A stretch of DNA of 64,000 nucleotides from Thalassomonas haliotis (GCF_028657945.1 NZ_CP059693.1:4960001-5024000); one strand, 5' to 3'; numbered from the stretch's first letter, positions 7,477 through 17,533 are shown. Numbers and translations are program-made. Notes: generated by a model not told the origin, from the sequence alone.

Positions 7477-9537
7477 ATGAAAACTATAATAACAAGTGCT
7501 TTATGCTCTTCTTTGTTGTTAGTTGCCGGTTGTAACACCACAGAAGAAACAAATTCAACAAATACTGCTATGCAAAAAACCGCTTTAGCCTCGGGCATTG
7601 AAAAAGCGAACATGGACATGAGCGTCCGCCCCCAGGATAACTTCTATAAATATATCAACGGCGGCTGGTTAAAGTCACATGACATCCCCAGCGATAAAAC
7701 CACTATCGGCTCATTTTATGATTTACGCGATAAAGCCGATGATGATGTTAAAGCCATCATCGAAGAGCTGGCCGCCACTAAAAATTTAAAAGACGGCAGT
7801 GATGAGCAAAAAGTTGCCGACTTGTTCCGCTCCTATATGGATACGGCTGAGCGCGATGCCATGGGGATTAAGCCAATCCAGGATATCCTGGATGTGATCA
7901 ACAACATAAGTGACAAAGATCAGCTTGCCAGTTTCTTCGCCAAATACCAGGCCATTGGCATCAATAACCCGCTGGGTTTTTATATCGGCATCGACGCCAA
8001 AGACTCCAGCCGCTATGCCAGCCATATCTGGCAAAGCGGCTTAGGTTTACCTGACAGAGATTATTATTTAAATGAAGCCGAGCGTTTTGTTAAATTACGC
8101 AGCGGTTACCTGACCCATATTGAAAACATGTACAAGCTTGCCGGTCTGAATAACGGCCAGGCGGCGGCAAAAACCATTATCGGCATAGAAAGCCAGCTGG
8201 CCAAGCACCACTGGACCCGGGTTGAAAGCCGCAACAGCGAAAAGCGTTACAACAAATTCGCTACCGCTGATTTATCTACCATCACAGATGCCTTTAACTG
8301 GCAGGCTTATCTGGCCGCCCAGGGAGTTGCCGGTGAAAAAGATATCATCATCAACCAGCCTGATTTCATTAAAGGCTTTGGTAGCATATTTGCCGAAACC
8401 TCGCTCGAAGACTGGAAAAGTTATCTGACTTTCCATACCTTAAGCAGCTTTTCTTCTTACCTGAGCCAGGACATAGTTAACGAAGACTTTGATTTTTACT
8501 CCAAGCAGCTTAACGGCCGCCAAGAGCAGCGCCCATTATGGAAACGCGGCGTAGCTGTGGTTAACAGCAACTTAGGTGAAGTCATAGGTAAAGTGTACGT
8601 GGGTCGTCATTTCACCCCACAAGCGAAATCCCGGATGAGCACTTTGGTCGAGAATTTACGTAGCTCCTACGGCCAGAGCATAGACGAACTGGAGTGGATG
8701 TCTAAAGAAACCCAGCAAGCCGCCCATGTAAAATTAGCCGCCTTTACCCCGAAAATCGGCTACCCGGACAAGTGGGAAGATTATTCTTCTCTGACCATCA
8801 AAAGCGATGACTTAGTCGGTAATATCATGCGCTCTCGTACCGTCAGCAACCAGAAAGAGCTGGAAAAACTCGGCGGCCCGATCCGCAAATGGGAATGGGG
8901 CATGACGCCACAAACGGTAAACGCCTACTACAGCCCGACCCGCAACGAAATCGTTTTCCCGGCCGCAATTTTACAGCCGCCGTTCTTTAATATGGCTGCC
9001 GACGATGCCGTCAACTACGGCGGTATCGGCGCCGTGATCGGTCATGAAATGGGCCATGGCTTTGATGACCAGGGCAGTAAATACGACGCCGATGGTAACC
9101 TGCGCAACTGGTGGTCTGAGCAGGATTTAGCAGAATTTGCCAAGCGCACCAAATCCCTTGTTGAGCAGTACCAGGGTTACCAGGTATTTGATGATTTACA
9201 CGTCAACGGCGAATTAACCTTAGGTGAGAACATAGGTGATCTTTCCGGTGTCACTATCGCTTATAAAGCTTATAAGGCCTCTTTAAACGGTAAAGAAGCT
9301 CCTGTAATCGACGGCTTAACCGGCGACCAGCGCTTCTTCATGGGTTATGCGCAAATCTGGCGCAGCAAAATGGTAGAAAAATCTATGCGTAACCGTGTGG
9401 CCACCGACCCCCATTCGCCGGGAGAGTTCCGCGCCTTAGGTTCTTTATCGAATATGAATGAATTCTACGAAGCCTTTGACGTTAAAGAAGGCGATGCCAT
9501 GTACTTACCGCCGGAAAAACGCGTTAAAATCTGGTAA
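7477..9537 (+). CDS. M13 family metallopeptidase lipoprotein (PepO/neprilysin-like)
   Basis: The 686-residue product begins with a lipoprotein signal ending LLVAGC, so it should be anchored on the periplasmic side of a membrane. The N-terminal M13 domain (DNFYKYINGGWL) precedes the catalytic domain, which has the zinc motif HEMGH near residue 524 and the third zinc ligand in GENIGD near residue 583. The NAYYSPTRNEIVFPAAILQPP segment ahead of the zinc site is the substrate-positioning region of the family. M13 enzymes cleave small peptides. An AGGAA ribosome site precedes the ATG and a terminator follows the stop. Confidence 0.92.
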   Translation: MKTIITSALCSSLLLVAGCNTTEETNSTNTAMQKTALASGIEKANMDMSVRPQDNFYKYINGGWLKSHDIPSDKTTIGSFYDLRDKADDDVKAIIEELAATKNLKDGSDEQKVADLFRSYMDTAERDAMGIKPIQDILDVINNISDKDQLASFFAKYQAIGINNPLGFYIGIDAKDSSRYASHIWQSGLGLPDRDYYLNEAERFVKLRSGYLTHIENMYKLAGLNNGQAAAKTIIGIESQLAKHHWTRVESRNSEKRYNKFATADLSTITDAFNWQAYLAAQGVAGEKDIIINQPDFIKGFGSIFAETSLEDWKSYLTFHTLSSFSSYLSQDIVNEDFDFYSKQLNGRQEQRPLWKRGVAVVNSNLGEVIGKVYVGRHFTPQAKSRMSTLVENLRSSYGQSIDELEWMSKETQQAAHVKLAAFTPKIGYPDKWEDYSSLTIKSDDLVGNIMRSRTVSNQKELEKLGGPIRKWEWGMTPQTVNAYYSPTRNEIVFPAAILQPPFFNMAADDAVNYGGIGAVIGHEMGHGFDDQGSKYDADGNLRNWWSEQDLAEFAKRTKSLVEQYQGYQVFDDLHVNGELTLGENIGDLSGVTIAYKAYKASLNGKEAPVIDGLTGDQRFFMGYAQIWRSKMVEKSMRNRVATDPHSPGEFRALGSLSNMNEFYEAFDVKEGDAMYLPPEKRVKIW

Positions 9538-9563
9538 GCAATTCATATTGTTACTTTTTATCT

Positions 9564-9588
9564 AAGGGAGCTTTCGCTCCCTTTTTTT
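9564..9588 (+). terminator. Rho-independent terminator of the M13 peptidase gene
   Basis: An 8-bp stem (AAGGGAGC/GCTCCCTT) with a TTTC loop is followed by a T-run. The remaining 250 bases before the next gene show only the tetR promoter and operator. Confidence 0.85.
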
Positions 9589-9812
9589 ATGTTCAGGACG
9601 AACGGCTAACTTACCGGTTCCTGAGATAAGTTAAGTACCTGCTTTCCCTGCCGGTACTTTGGCGGTGACAGGAAAGCAAAAAGTAAAATCATTCTAAAAC
9701 AGCGCAGGCAGAAGCAAAATTCAGTTGTCACTATCAACCTTTGTTAGGCCAGTCCCCTATACACTTCTACATAAGAAATGACAGTTCTTTACATTAAAGT
9801 CCGCTAGTATAT

Positions 9813-9862
9813 TTGACTAATATCTCGCCATGCTATTTAATTAATCAAGCGATTAGTTAAAT
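9813..9862 (+). promoter_or_regulatory. Promoter of the tetR-RND operon with overlapping palindromic operator
   Basis: TTGACT (9813-9818), a 17-base spacer and TTTAAT (9836-9841) form the promoter. An inverted repeat at 9835-9862 has 12-base arms (left ATTTAATTAATC, one mismatch) around AAGC, so the -10 box lies inside its left arm. It ends 12 bases before the tetR ATG. This is the classic layout of an autoregulated TetR operator. Confidence 0.7.
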
Positions 9863-9874
9863 AACAGTAGTTTT

Positions 9875-10525
9875 ATGCCGGACAAAAAACCATCAAGCAG
9901 CAAAGGCCGACCGGTCGACAGCGAAAAACAAGCAATGCAAAAACAGAAATTACTCGATGCCGCATTAGCCCTGCTAAATAAAAAAAACCTTGGCGAAATC
10001 ACCATACGGGAGTTAGGCAAAGTGGCGGGGGTGAACTCCGCCATGGTCAGTTATTATTTTGATAATAAAGAAGGTTTGTTTATCGCCTTACTGGCTCAGC
10101 TCTCGGAAAACAAATTCAACCAACTCGGCGATTTACGCCAAAATCAGGAGCCGATAAAAACGGTGATCACTTTTATGCTCGAAATGCTGAACCAGCATCC
10201 GGGATTAATGAAGCTGATACACAGCGAAGCCATGTCGGGGGAATCAACCTTAGGGGCGGCTATGATCGAGCGCTTCCCCAAACGCATGGCTGCACTTTTA
10301 CCCGCGCTTATCGCCGACCAACAGGCCCGGGGAAAAATACGCGAAGACATTAATCCCAAATATGCAGCATTTTCACTGATCAGCCTGGTTGTAACCCCGT
10401 TTCTCGTTACCCCGATCCGGGAAAAGGCCTGGCAAATTAGCTCACAGGAATTAAATACCCGTCAATGGACTGAGCATATTTATCAACTTTTTACCTCAGG
10501 AATTACCCAAAGGTCCAGCAAATGA
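9875..10525 (+). CDS. TetR/AcrR family regulator of the adjacent RND pump
   Basis: The protein has a basic, Ser/Lys-rich start, then a TetR helix-turn-helix (ITIRELGKVAGVNSAMVSYYFDNKEGLF) and a helical ligand-binding domain; at 216 residues it has normal size. Its stop overlaps the ATG of the membrane-fusion gene (ATGA), so all three genes form one operon. It probably represses its own operon through the inverted repeat covering the -10 box, with induction by a pump substrate; this is inferred from layout. Confidence 0.85.
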   Translation: MPDKKPSSSKGRPVDSEKQAMQKQKLLDAALALLNKKNLGEITIRELGKVAGVNSAMVSYYFDNKEGLFIALLAQLSENKFNQLGDLRQNQEPIKTVITFMLEMLNQHPGLMKLIHSEAMSGESTLGAAMIERFPKRMAALLPALIADQQARGKIREDINPKYAAFSLISLVVTPFLVTPIREKAWQISSQELNTRQWTEHIYQLFTSGITQRSSK

Positions 10526-11898
10526 AAGCATCCATAGAAAATTTTTTAAAGACAAAGTTTGCCTTACCCGCGATAGCCGTTGCCGGTGTAGTGTTGATGG
10601 TGCTGATTGTTAAGTTGCAGCCGCAAATGAAGCACAACCCCAAGGCCCGGCCTTCGGTGCCGGTCAATACCGTGACCGTTGAAGAACACCTGATCCGACC
10701 CGCCATCACAGGCTTTGGCACGGTAGAGCCGGATCTGACCTTACAGGCGAAAGCCGAGGTATCCGGCCGCATCACTTATATTCATCCGGAATTAAAAACC
10801 GGGGAAATTATCCGTAAAGACACTGTCATGCTGCGTATAGACGACCGCGACTACCAGCTCAATTTAAAACAGGCCCAGGCGGATTTATTATCCAGCGAAG
10901 CCAATTTAAAAGAAATGCAGTTGACGGTGGAAAACAACAAATTGGATCTGAAACTGGCCAATGAAAAACTCAAGGTCAGGAAAAAAGAGCTGGCCCGGCT
11001 GGAAAAATTACGCAAATCCGGCGCCGTATCCGTTTCTACCCTGGATGCGGAAAGGCAAAACATGCTGCAGCAGCAACAGGAGGTCCAGCAGCTGAAAAAT
11101 ACCCAGATCACCCTGCCGTCGGATATCGAAGTATTAAAAGCGAAAATAGACATTTCCAAAGCCCAGTTGGAGCAAAGCAAAAGGGATCTGGCCCGCACCG
11201 AAATCCGCCTGCCGTTTAATGGCCGGGTCAGCGAGGTCACGGCAGAGCTGGATCAATTCGTCAGCACCGGGACATTATTGTTTGAAGCCTATGGCATAGA
11301 TAAAATGATCGTCAATGCCCAGGTATCCATGGAGCAGTTTGGCCAGCTCGCCGCCGGCTTTAACCGCGAGTTGATCAATTATGAAAACCTGCTTTCCGGC
11401 AACAAAATGAGTGACATTTTTGATGCCCTGGGGCTGAACGCCACTATCCATATTGCCGGCAATAAAAGCTTTAACTGGCAGGCAAAAGTAGAACGCCTGT
11501 CCGGCAATATCGACAGTAAAACCCGTACCTTAGGGGTTATTGTCAGTATCAGCGACAACTATAAAGATATTGACCCAAGTGTCAGGCCGCCGCTGCTGGC
11601 GGGTAACTATATGCAGGTAGACTTGCTCGGCGCGCAGCGAAAATTTATTGCCGCCCCCAGGTTTGCCCTGCACCAGGGACAAATCTACCGGGTCAGCAAA
11701 AGCCAGACCCTGGAGCGCGTTGACTTGCCCAGGGTACAGCTGCAGGGAGAGCTGGCGCTATTTACCGACACCCTCAGTCCCGGCGACAAAATTGTCACCT
11801 CGGATGTTTTTCCCGCAGTACAGGGGATGGAGCTGACGGTAATGGACGATAAAGCCATACAGACACAACTCGATACCTGGGTGAGGAAAGCACAATGA
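10522..11898 (+). CDS. RND efflux periplasmic adaptor (membrane fusion protein)
   Basis: The 458-residue protein starts with one N-terminal membrane segment (FALPAIAVAGVVLMVLIVKL). Next come a lipoyl-like half (AEVSGRITYIHPELKTGEII), a long alpha-hairpin rich in Gln/Lys/Leu (about residues 115-235), the second lipoyl half (RLPFNGRVSEVTAELDQFV) and beta-barrel regions. This is the standard adaptor architecture linking an inner-membrane RND pump to an outer-membrane channel. It overlaps both neighbours by ATGA junctions. No TolC-type gene lies in the operon, so the channel must be encoded elsewhere. Confidence 0.9.
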   Translation: MKASIENFLKTKFALPAIAVAGVVLMVLIVKLQPQMKHNPKARPSVPVNTVTVEEHLIRPAITGFGTVEPDLTLQAKAEVSGRITYIHPELKTGEIIRKDTVMLRIDDRDYQLNLKQAQADLLSSEANLKEMQLTVENNKLDLKLANEKLKVRKKELARLEKLRKSGAVSVSTLDAERQNMLQQQQEVQQLKNTQITLPSDIEVLKAKIDISKAQLEQSKRDLARTEIRLPFNGRVSEVTAELDQFVSTGTLLFEAYGIDKMIVNAQVSMEQFGQLAAGFNRELINYENLLSGNKMSDIFDALGLNATIHIAGNKSFNWQAKVERLSGNIDSKTRTLGVIVSISDNYKDIDPSVRPPLLAGNYMQVDLLGAQRKFIAAPRFALHQGQIYRVSKSQTLERVDLPRVQLQGELALFTDTLSPGDKIVTSDVFPAVQGMELTVMDDKAIQTQLDTWVRKAQ

Positions 11899-14800
11899 TA
11901 CGTTTTTTTACTGCCCACCCGACGGCAGCCAATCTGTTGATGTTACTGCTGCTCTTTATGGGCATCAGCGTATTGCCGGATATCAAACGGGAAACTTTCC
12001 CGGAAGTTAAAGCCTATTCATTGCAGATAAATGTCCCCTACCCCGGCGCCACGCCGGTAGATGTCGAACAGGGTATCTGCTTGCCGCTCGAAGATGCCTT
12101 CGACGGTATCAGCTTTATCGAAGAAAAAGTGTGTGAGGCCAGGCAGAATCTGGGCTTAATGACCATCAAAATGCTTGAACAGGGGGATTTTGTAAAATTC
12201 ACCGATGACGTAAAAACCGCCATCGACGGCATCAACGAATTTCCCGAGAATGCCGAAGAGCCTGTGGTAACAGAAAAAGGCCGCACCCAGCATGTTATTT
12301 CCATCGCTTTAACCGCCGACTTACCGAGATCTGAGCTAAAAACCCTGGCAGAAAATCTCAAGCAGCGCATCCTGCAGCATCCGAAAATCCCGCTGATAAC
12401 CATAAACGGCTTTTCCGAGCGCCAGCTCAGGGTGCAGGTTTCCCAGGAAAACCTGCGCCGCTACGGCCTGGATCTGCAGCAGCTGGTCAATTTGATCAAC
12501 AAACAAGATCTCGATTTACCCCTGGGCTCGATTGAAACCCGTCACAGCGAAACCCAGCTAAGGTTTAGCGATGAAAGGCGCAGCGCCGCAGATCTGGCGC
12601 AGTTGATCATCTTAAGCGGCGAGCATGGCAGCGAAGTCACCTTAGGGGAAATTGCCACCATTATCGATACCTTCGAACAAGTCGAAGATAAAGTGGAATT
12701 TAACGGCCGCCCCGCCGCCCTGCTAAAAATCGAAAAAAATACCATAGACGACAGCCTGGACGTGCTGGCGGCGGTAGAAGACCTTATCATCACCGAGTCC
12801 GCCCGCCTGCCTGGTGGCGTATCCCTGGAGATCACCCAGGATGCCACCAGCATAGTCAAAGACCGCATCAATATGCTGATCACCAATGCCTGGCAGGGCT
12901 TGTTGCTGGTTTTTGCCACCATGTGGATGTTTTTTACTTTCCGTTACGCCTTTTGGGTGGTGATGGGGCTGCCGGTATCCTTTTTGGCCAGCGCCTTTAT
13001 CCTCGGCCATATGGGGATCACCATCAATATGATTTCCATGGTGGCGCTGCTGCTGGCACTGGGCATCTTAATGGATGATGCCATAGTGATCGCCGAGTCT
13101 ATCGGCACCCAGCTGAAAAAAGGCTTAAAACCTATGGAGGCGGCAATAGCGGGCACCAAAACCGTCGCCCGCGGCGTTGCTTCTTCCTTTGCCACTACTT
13201 TATGTATTTTTGTCGGCCTGATCTTTATTTCCGGCGATATCGGCCAGATCCTCAAAGTGATCCCTATCGTGCTGATTTCGGTAATTTCCGTGTCGCTGAT
13301 CGAGGCTTTTTTTATTCTGCCGAACCATTTGCACCACTCCCTGGCCCACGGCGAAAAACAAAAACCGTCCCGGTTCAGGGTTAGGTTCGAACAAAAATTC
13401 GAGCACTTAAGGACCCGCACCTATGTGCTGGTAGAAAAAATCATTCATTACCGTTATGCCTTTATCGGCACGGTACTGGCCTTTTTCCTGCTGTCGGTGA
13501 GTATGCTCGCCTCGGGCATCTTGCAGTTCTCGGCCTTTCCCAATGTCGAAGGAGACAGGCTGCAGGCACGGATTTTAATGCCCGCCGGTACTCCGTTAAA
13601 GCAAACCGAAAACATCGTTAAGCAGCTGCTGGCTTCCCTGGATAAAACCTCAAAAACCCTGCAGCAGGACGAAGACCAGGTGCTGGTCAAATCATTCGCG
13701 GTCAGCTTTAACCAGAACTCAGACGCCTTTGAGTCCGGCCCCCACCTGGCAACAATAGATGTCGACCTGCTGTCGGCAGAAATACGCAATACCAAGATGC
13801 AGCGCTTTATCAATCTGTGGCGGGAAAATACCGGTATCATTGCCGATGCTATGACCCTGTCTTTTAAAGAGCCGAACATAGGGCCGAGCGGCCGCGCCAT
13901 TCAGATCCGTTTAACGGGTAAGGATCTAGAGCAGCTGGCGCAAGCCTCCTATGAACTGCAAACCTGGCTGTCCGGTTATCCCGGGGTCAATAACCTGCTG
14001 GATGACCTCAGGCCCGGCAAACCGGAATTTACCCTGAAACTCAGGGAAGGCGCCTATAACTTAGGCATAGATGCCCAGACCATAGCCAACCAGGTCAGGA
14101 GCGCCTTCCAGGGCAACAAGGTACTGGAAACCAATGTGGACCTGGAGACCTTTGAGATCACTGTGATGCTCGCCCCCGAATCCCGGGATGAATTTGCCGA
14201 TTTCGATAACTTCCCGATAGTACACCCGGGCAGCGGCGCCATTATCCCGTTGTCTGCCGTGGCTGAGATCAGCGCGACCCGGGGCTACTCGCGCATCGGC
14301 CGCTACAATAACCAAAGGGCGGTGACCGTATACGGCGATATTGACCATAACGTCAACAATACCCAAAAGGTGATGACAGATCTAAGCAAACGCTGGCTGC
14401 CGGATTTCCAGCTAAGGTATCCGGATATCAAGCTCAGTCAGGAAGGGGAAACCAAAAATGCCGCCATTACCCAGCAGTCTATGATGCGCTCCTTTGTTTT
14501 TGGCCTGTTGGGGGTATTTTTACTGCTGTCATTCCAGTTCCGCAGTTATATCGAACCTGTAATCGTGTTGGTGGCGATCCCGCTGGCCATGATAGGCACC
14601 ATCTGGGGCCATCTGATCATGGGCTTAAGTTTTACTATGCCTTCCATGCTCGGCTTTGTTTCCCTGGCGGGGATAGTGGTCAACGACTCGATATTACTGG
14701 TGGAGTTCGTGAAAAAACGGGTGGCAGAAGGACACAGCGTACACCAGGCCGCAGCCAAAGCCAGCTACGACAGATTCCGCGCGGTATTCCTAACCTCGGT

Positions 14801-15026
14801 CACCACTATCGCCGGCATGACGCCGCTGCTGTTTGAAACCAGTTTGCAGGCACAAATATTGATCCCGCTGGCCACCAGCATAGTGTTCGGTATTGCCACC
14901 TCGACTTTACTGGTGCTGTTTGTGCTACCTTGCCTGTACACCATATTGGAAGATTTTGGTTTGGCCAAGTCGAAAAAAGAACAGCATCAGGGTGAGCTAA
15001 CGGCAGATGCCATACCTGAGCACTAG
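11895..15026 (+). CDS. RND efflux transporter permease
   Basis: At 1043 residues this is a full-length AcrB/HAE-type permease with two repeats of six membrane helices separated by large periplasmic loops. Near residue 393 the fourth helix has LALGILMDDAIVIAES, including the Asp pair of the proton relay; the second repeat has GIVVNDSILLVEFVKKR. The opening MIRFFTAHPTAANLL and PYPGATPVDVEQGI are typical of divergent RND permeases found next to TetR-type regulators. Substrates cannot be predicted. A strong terminator ends the operon. Confidence 0.93.
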   Translation: MIRFFTAHPTAANLLMLLLLFMGISVLPDIKRETFPEVKAYSLQINVPYPGATPVDVEQGICLPLEDAFDGISFIEEKVCEARQNLGLMTIKMLEQGDFVKFTDDVKTAIDGINEFPENAEEPVVTEKGRTQHVISIALTADLPRSELKTLAENLKQRILQHPKIPLITINGFSERQLRVQVSQENLRRYGLDLQQLVNLINKQDLDLPLGSIETRHSETQLRFSDERRSAADLAQLIILSGEHGSEVTLGEIATIIDTFEQVEDKVEFNGRPAALLKIEKNTIDDSLDVLAAVEDLIITESARLPGGVSLEITQDATSIVKDRINMLITNAWQGLLLVFATMWMFFTFRYAFWVVMGLPVSFLASAFILGHMGITINMISMVALLLALGILMDDAIVIAESIGTQLKKGLKPMEAAIAGTKTVARGVASSFATTLCIFVGLIFISGDIGQILKVIPIVLISVISVSLIEAFFILPNHLHHSLAHGEKQKPSRFRVRFEQKFEHLRTRTYVLVEKIIHYRYAFIGTVLAFFLLSVSMLASGILQFSAFPNVEGDRLQARILMPAGTPLKQTENIVKQLLASLDKTSKTLQQDEDQVLVKSFAVSFNQNSDAFESGPHLATIDVDLLSAEIRNTKMQRFINLWRENTGIIADAMTLSFKEPNIGPSGRAIQIRLTGKDLEQLAQASYELQTWLSGYPGVNNLLDDLRPGKPEFTLKLREGAYNLGIDAQTIANQVRSAFQGNKVLETNVDLETFEITVMLAPESRDEFADFDNFPIVHPGSGAIIPLSAVAEISATRGYSRIGRYNNQRAVTVYGDIDHNVNNTQKVMTDLSKRWLPDFQLRYPDIKLSQEGETKNAAITQQSMMRSFVFGLLGVFLLLSFQFRSYIEPVIVLVAIPLAMIGTIWGHLIMGLSFTMPSMLGFVSLAGIVVNDSILLVEFVKKRVAEGHSVHQAAAKASYDRFRAVFLTSVTTIAGMTPLLFETSLQAQILIPLATSIVFGIATSTLLVLFVLPCLYTILEDFGLAKSKKEQHQGELTADAIPEH

Positions 15027-15117
15027 TTGAGTATTGGCCGAGCATTAATTGAGCGTTAATCAAACGCAGCCAAGCGCTAAACATTAACCGGGAAAAGTCC
15101 TGGCCTTATCGCCACTG

Positions 15118-15152
15118 AGCCGCCGCAATTTTTGTCGGCGGCTTTCTTTTTA
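15118..15152 (+). terminator. Rho-independent terminator of the RND operon
   Basis: GCCGCCG (15119-15125) pairs with CGGCGGC (15136-15142), closed further by an A-T pair, and is followed by TTTCTTTTT. Between here and the riboswitch at about 15326 I see no gene. Confidence 0.85.
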
Positions 15153-15325
15153 CCTGAACCTGCAGCCTGCCCTTCTGCCTGGCTTATTTGGCCATCTAAA
15201 CCGCTAAAGCTTGCCAGTGATGAAAATAACCAGTACACTTGCCGCCTTAAGATGGTGTTTTCTTTAGATTTCGGCTATTTATTTCAATTTTTAATTTCAA
15301 TAAGTCAGTCACATAAAGCAAACTT

Positions 15326-15504
15326 AATAGGGAACGTGGTGCCTGTCTTAAGGTTTTTACTTTGAGCTATCGACTTCAAAATAAGGACTTTAAAACATTA
15401 ACCCACGGCTGTACCCGCAACTGTAAACAGGGCTGGTAATACAAACCACTGGCAAAGGCCGGGAAGGGTATTATCGGGTTACCCCTAAAGCCAGGAGACC
15501 TGCC
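15326..15504 (+). promoter_or_regulatory. Cobalamin riboswitch upstream of the B12 uptake operon
   Basis: The leader shows conserved elements of an AdoCbl riboswitch in order: AATAGGGAACGTGGTGCC, then CCCGCAACTGTAA, ACCACTGGCAAAGGCCGGGAAGG in part, and the terminal B12 box AGCCAGGAGACCTGCC at 15489-15504. The downstream leader has a GGTGCGGG stretch (near 15532) that can pair with CCTGCACC (near 15590), a possible expression platform. High B12 should switch the following operon off. Ends are approximate. Confidence 0.88.
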
Positions 15505-15634
15505 ATTGAAAACTTATACACTAAAGGTGCGGGCCTACGCCTTGGGTTACAATTCATTGACTTTTCAGTGTTATTTGTACTCTTTTCCTGCACCTGCTAG
15601 CTTAAAACGATAAATCTCAGGCCGGGACAAGAAG

Positions 15635-15682
15635 ATGTTTAGCCAGACAATTCATAACACCTTATCGACAGGCACAAAGTGA
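15635..15682 (+). CDS. Possible 15-residue leader peptide coupled to the ATPase gene
   Basis: An ATG opens a frame encoding MFSQTIHNTLSTGTK, whose TGA shares its last base with the ATG of the ATPase gene (TGATG). The ATPase ATG lacks a good ribosome site, so translation could be passed on from this short frame. There is no homology support; it may be chance. Confidence 0.35.
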   Translation: MFSQTIHNTLSTGTK

Positions 15683-16485
15683 TGCCGGCCCTTATCAAAT
15701 TGGATAAGCTTAACTGGGCCGTTGGCGATAAGCGCATTCTCAAAGATATTTCCCTGGAACTGGAGAAAGGAGAACTCTTGGCCATTATCGGTCCCAACGG
15801 CGCCGGTAAAACCAGCCTGCTCAACTGCCTGCTCAACCAGCAAAAAAACGTTACCGGCTCGGTAAATTTTAAAGGCAAAAATATCAGCAGCTATACCCCG
15901 CGGCAGCGGGCCAAATCCTTTGCCCTGGTGGCGCAAAAAACAGCCCCTGTGTTTAACCTTTCAGTGTTTGATATTGTGCGTATGGGATTATTACCCCATA
16001 AGACCCTGTTTAGCCTGGATAATGATTTTGATAAGCACCAAATTGAGCTGGCGCTGGAAAAAGTCGGTTTATCGGATAAAGTCCATGATGCCTTCACTAC
16101 CTTATCCGGCGGTGAGCAGCAGCGGGTGTTGATCGCCCGGGCCTTAGTGCAAAAAGCCGAGGTATTGATCCTGGATGAACCCACCAACCACCTGGATGTC
16201 TATTACCAGCATCAGATATTAGCCCTGGTAAAAAGCTTAAACATCACTGTGGTGATGACGGTACATGATTTAAACCTGGCCGCACAATATTGCCGGCGTT
16301 TGCTCTTGCTCGATCAGGGACAAGTCATTGCCGACGGCGCTCCCGAAAAAGTGCTGACTAGCCAACTGTTAACACAAGTCTTCCGCCTTGACTGTCAGCA
16401 GGAGTTAGATGCTGTTACCGGAAAAACCCGGGTCTATTTTCATCTGCCCACACACAGTCAAACTACCGGGGAAGCAAGCCGATGA
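15682..16485 (+). CDS. btuD: Cobalamin ABC transporter ATP-binding protein
   Basis: This is a complete ABC ATPase with Walker A GPNGAGKTS near residue 38, signature LSGGEQQRV, Walker B VLILDEPTNHLD and a switch His in MTVHDLNLA. It belongs to the FecE/BtuD branch serving siderophore, heme and cobalamin importers. The B12 riboswitch upstream and adenosyltransferase downstream mark the substrate as cobalamin. A GTG at 15679 sits directly before the ATG; I favour the ATG, which overlaps the stop of a short upstream frame. It overlaps the permease gene by ATGA. Confidence 0.88.
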   Translation: MPALIKLDKLNWAVGDKRILKDISLELEKGELLAIIGPNGAGKTSLLNCLLNQQKNVTGSVNFKGKNISSYTPRQRAKSFALVAQKTAPVFNLSVFDIVRMGLLPHKTLFSLDNDFDKHQIELALEKVGLSDKVHDAFTTLSGGEQQRVLIARALVQKAEVLILDEPTNHLDVYYQHQILALVKSLNITVVMTVHDLNLAAQYCRRLLLLDQGQVIADGAPEKVLTSQLLTQVFRLDCQQELDAVTGKTRVYFHLPTHSQTTGEASR

Positions 16486-17477
16486 GCCAGATCAGGTTTA
16501 ACCTGCCAGTTAAGTTAAGCTTACTGGCACTCTTATGTCTGGGCAGTATCGGCGCTGCCCTCACCTTCGGCCCGGTTAATATCAGCCCGCAGCAGCTAGT
16601 TGCCTGCTTCAGCACCACCTGTGAAACCCCGGTGATCGATATGGTGGTCTTTCAGGTACGGGTGCCCCGCATCCTGGTGGGCTTAGTCGCCGGCATGGGC
16701 CTGGCCATCGCCGGGGCAATTTTACAAAATACCACCCGTAACCCGCTGGCCGACCCTTACCTGTTCGGCATCGTTTCCGGCGCGGGCCTGGGCGCCACAA
16801 TCGCCAGCATTACCCTGGCTAACATGCTGACCCTGGCACTGCCGCTGGCGGCATTTCTCGGCGCTTTATTTGCCGTGATTATTGTCGTGCTTATCGCTAA
16901 GGCCCTGCAACGCATGGAACAGCTTTTATTGGCGGGCATAGCGGTTTCTTTTATGCTCTCTTCCATCAGTCAGTTCCTGCTTTACCTGGGAGAGCCTTTT
17001 GCCACCAACCGGGTAATGTTCTGGCTTATGGGTAGCCTGGCCCGGGTTGAGCTGGAAAATTTTTATGTTATAAGCGCGGTATTGTTTTTTGCCCTGGCAG
17101 TGATTACCGCCTTTCACCGCCATATTGATGCCCTGTTGCTCGGCGATGAAAGCGCCGCCAGCTTAGGGGTAAATGCCGACAAACTCAGATTGATCATGCT
17201 GGCCCTGTGCGCAGCGCTTACCGCGACCATAGTGGCCTACTGCGGCGGCATAGGTTTTGTCGGCTTAATGATCCCCCATATTGTCAGGCAAATACTCGGC
17301 GTTACCACTATCCCCTTGATTTTAGGTTCAATGCTTATCGGCGGCACCTTTATTCTCTGGGTCGATGTTATTGCCCGCACCGCGCTGGAAAATGCTGAAA
17401 TTCCCATCGGCATCATTACCTCCGCCACCGGCAGTATTTTCTTTTTATTGATCATGTACCGAACCCGTAAAAATTAG
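16482..17477 (+). CDS. btuC: Cobalamin ABC transporter permease (FecCD/BtuC family)
   Basis: The 331-residue, highly hydrophobic protein has the roughly ten helices of the FecCD family. Motifs include RVPRILVGLVAGMGLAIAGA, QNTTRNPLADPYLFGI, and GGIGFVGLMIPHIVR, the coupling-helix region touching the ATPase. Start and ATPase stop overlap (ATGA), indicating translational coupling. With the ATPase and the binding protein two genes downstream it makes a complete importer. Confidence 0.9.
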   Translation: MSQIRFNLPVKLSLLALLCLGSIGAALTFGPVNISPQQLVACFSTTCETPVIDMVVFQVRVPRILVGLVAGMGLAIAGAILQNTTRNPLADPYLFGIVSGAGLGATIASITLANMLTLALPLAAFLGALFAVIIVVLIAKALQRMEQLLLAGIAVSFMLSSISQFLLYLGEPFATNRVMFWLMGSLARVELENFYVISAVLFFALAVITAFHRHIDALLLGDESAASLGVNADKLRLIMLALCAALTATIVAYCGGIGFVGLMIPHIVRQILGVTTIPLILGSMLIGGTFILWVDVIARTALENAEIPIGIITSATGSIFFLLIMYRTRKN

Positions 17478-17533
17478 CAAAAATGACCCATAGTTATTAA
17501 CAGGGTTATTGAAAAAAGCATCAGGAAAACATT

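Noticed and set aside
15132-15365. 77-codon frame after the RND operon
   Set aside because: It begins within the terminator and runs into the riboswitch; no protein-like pattern.
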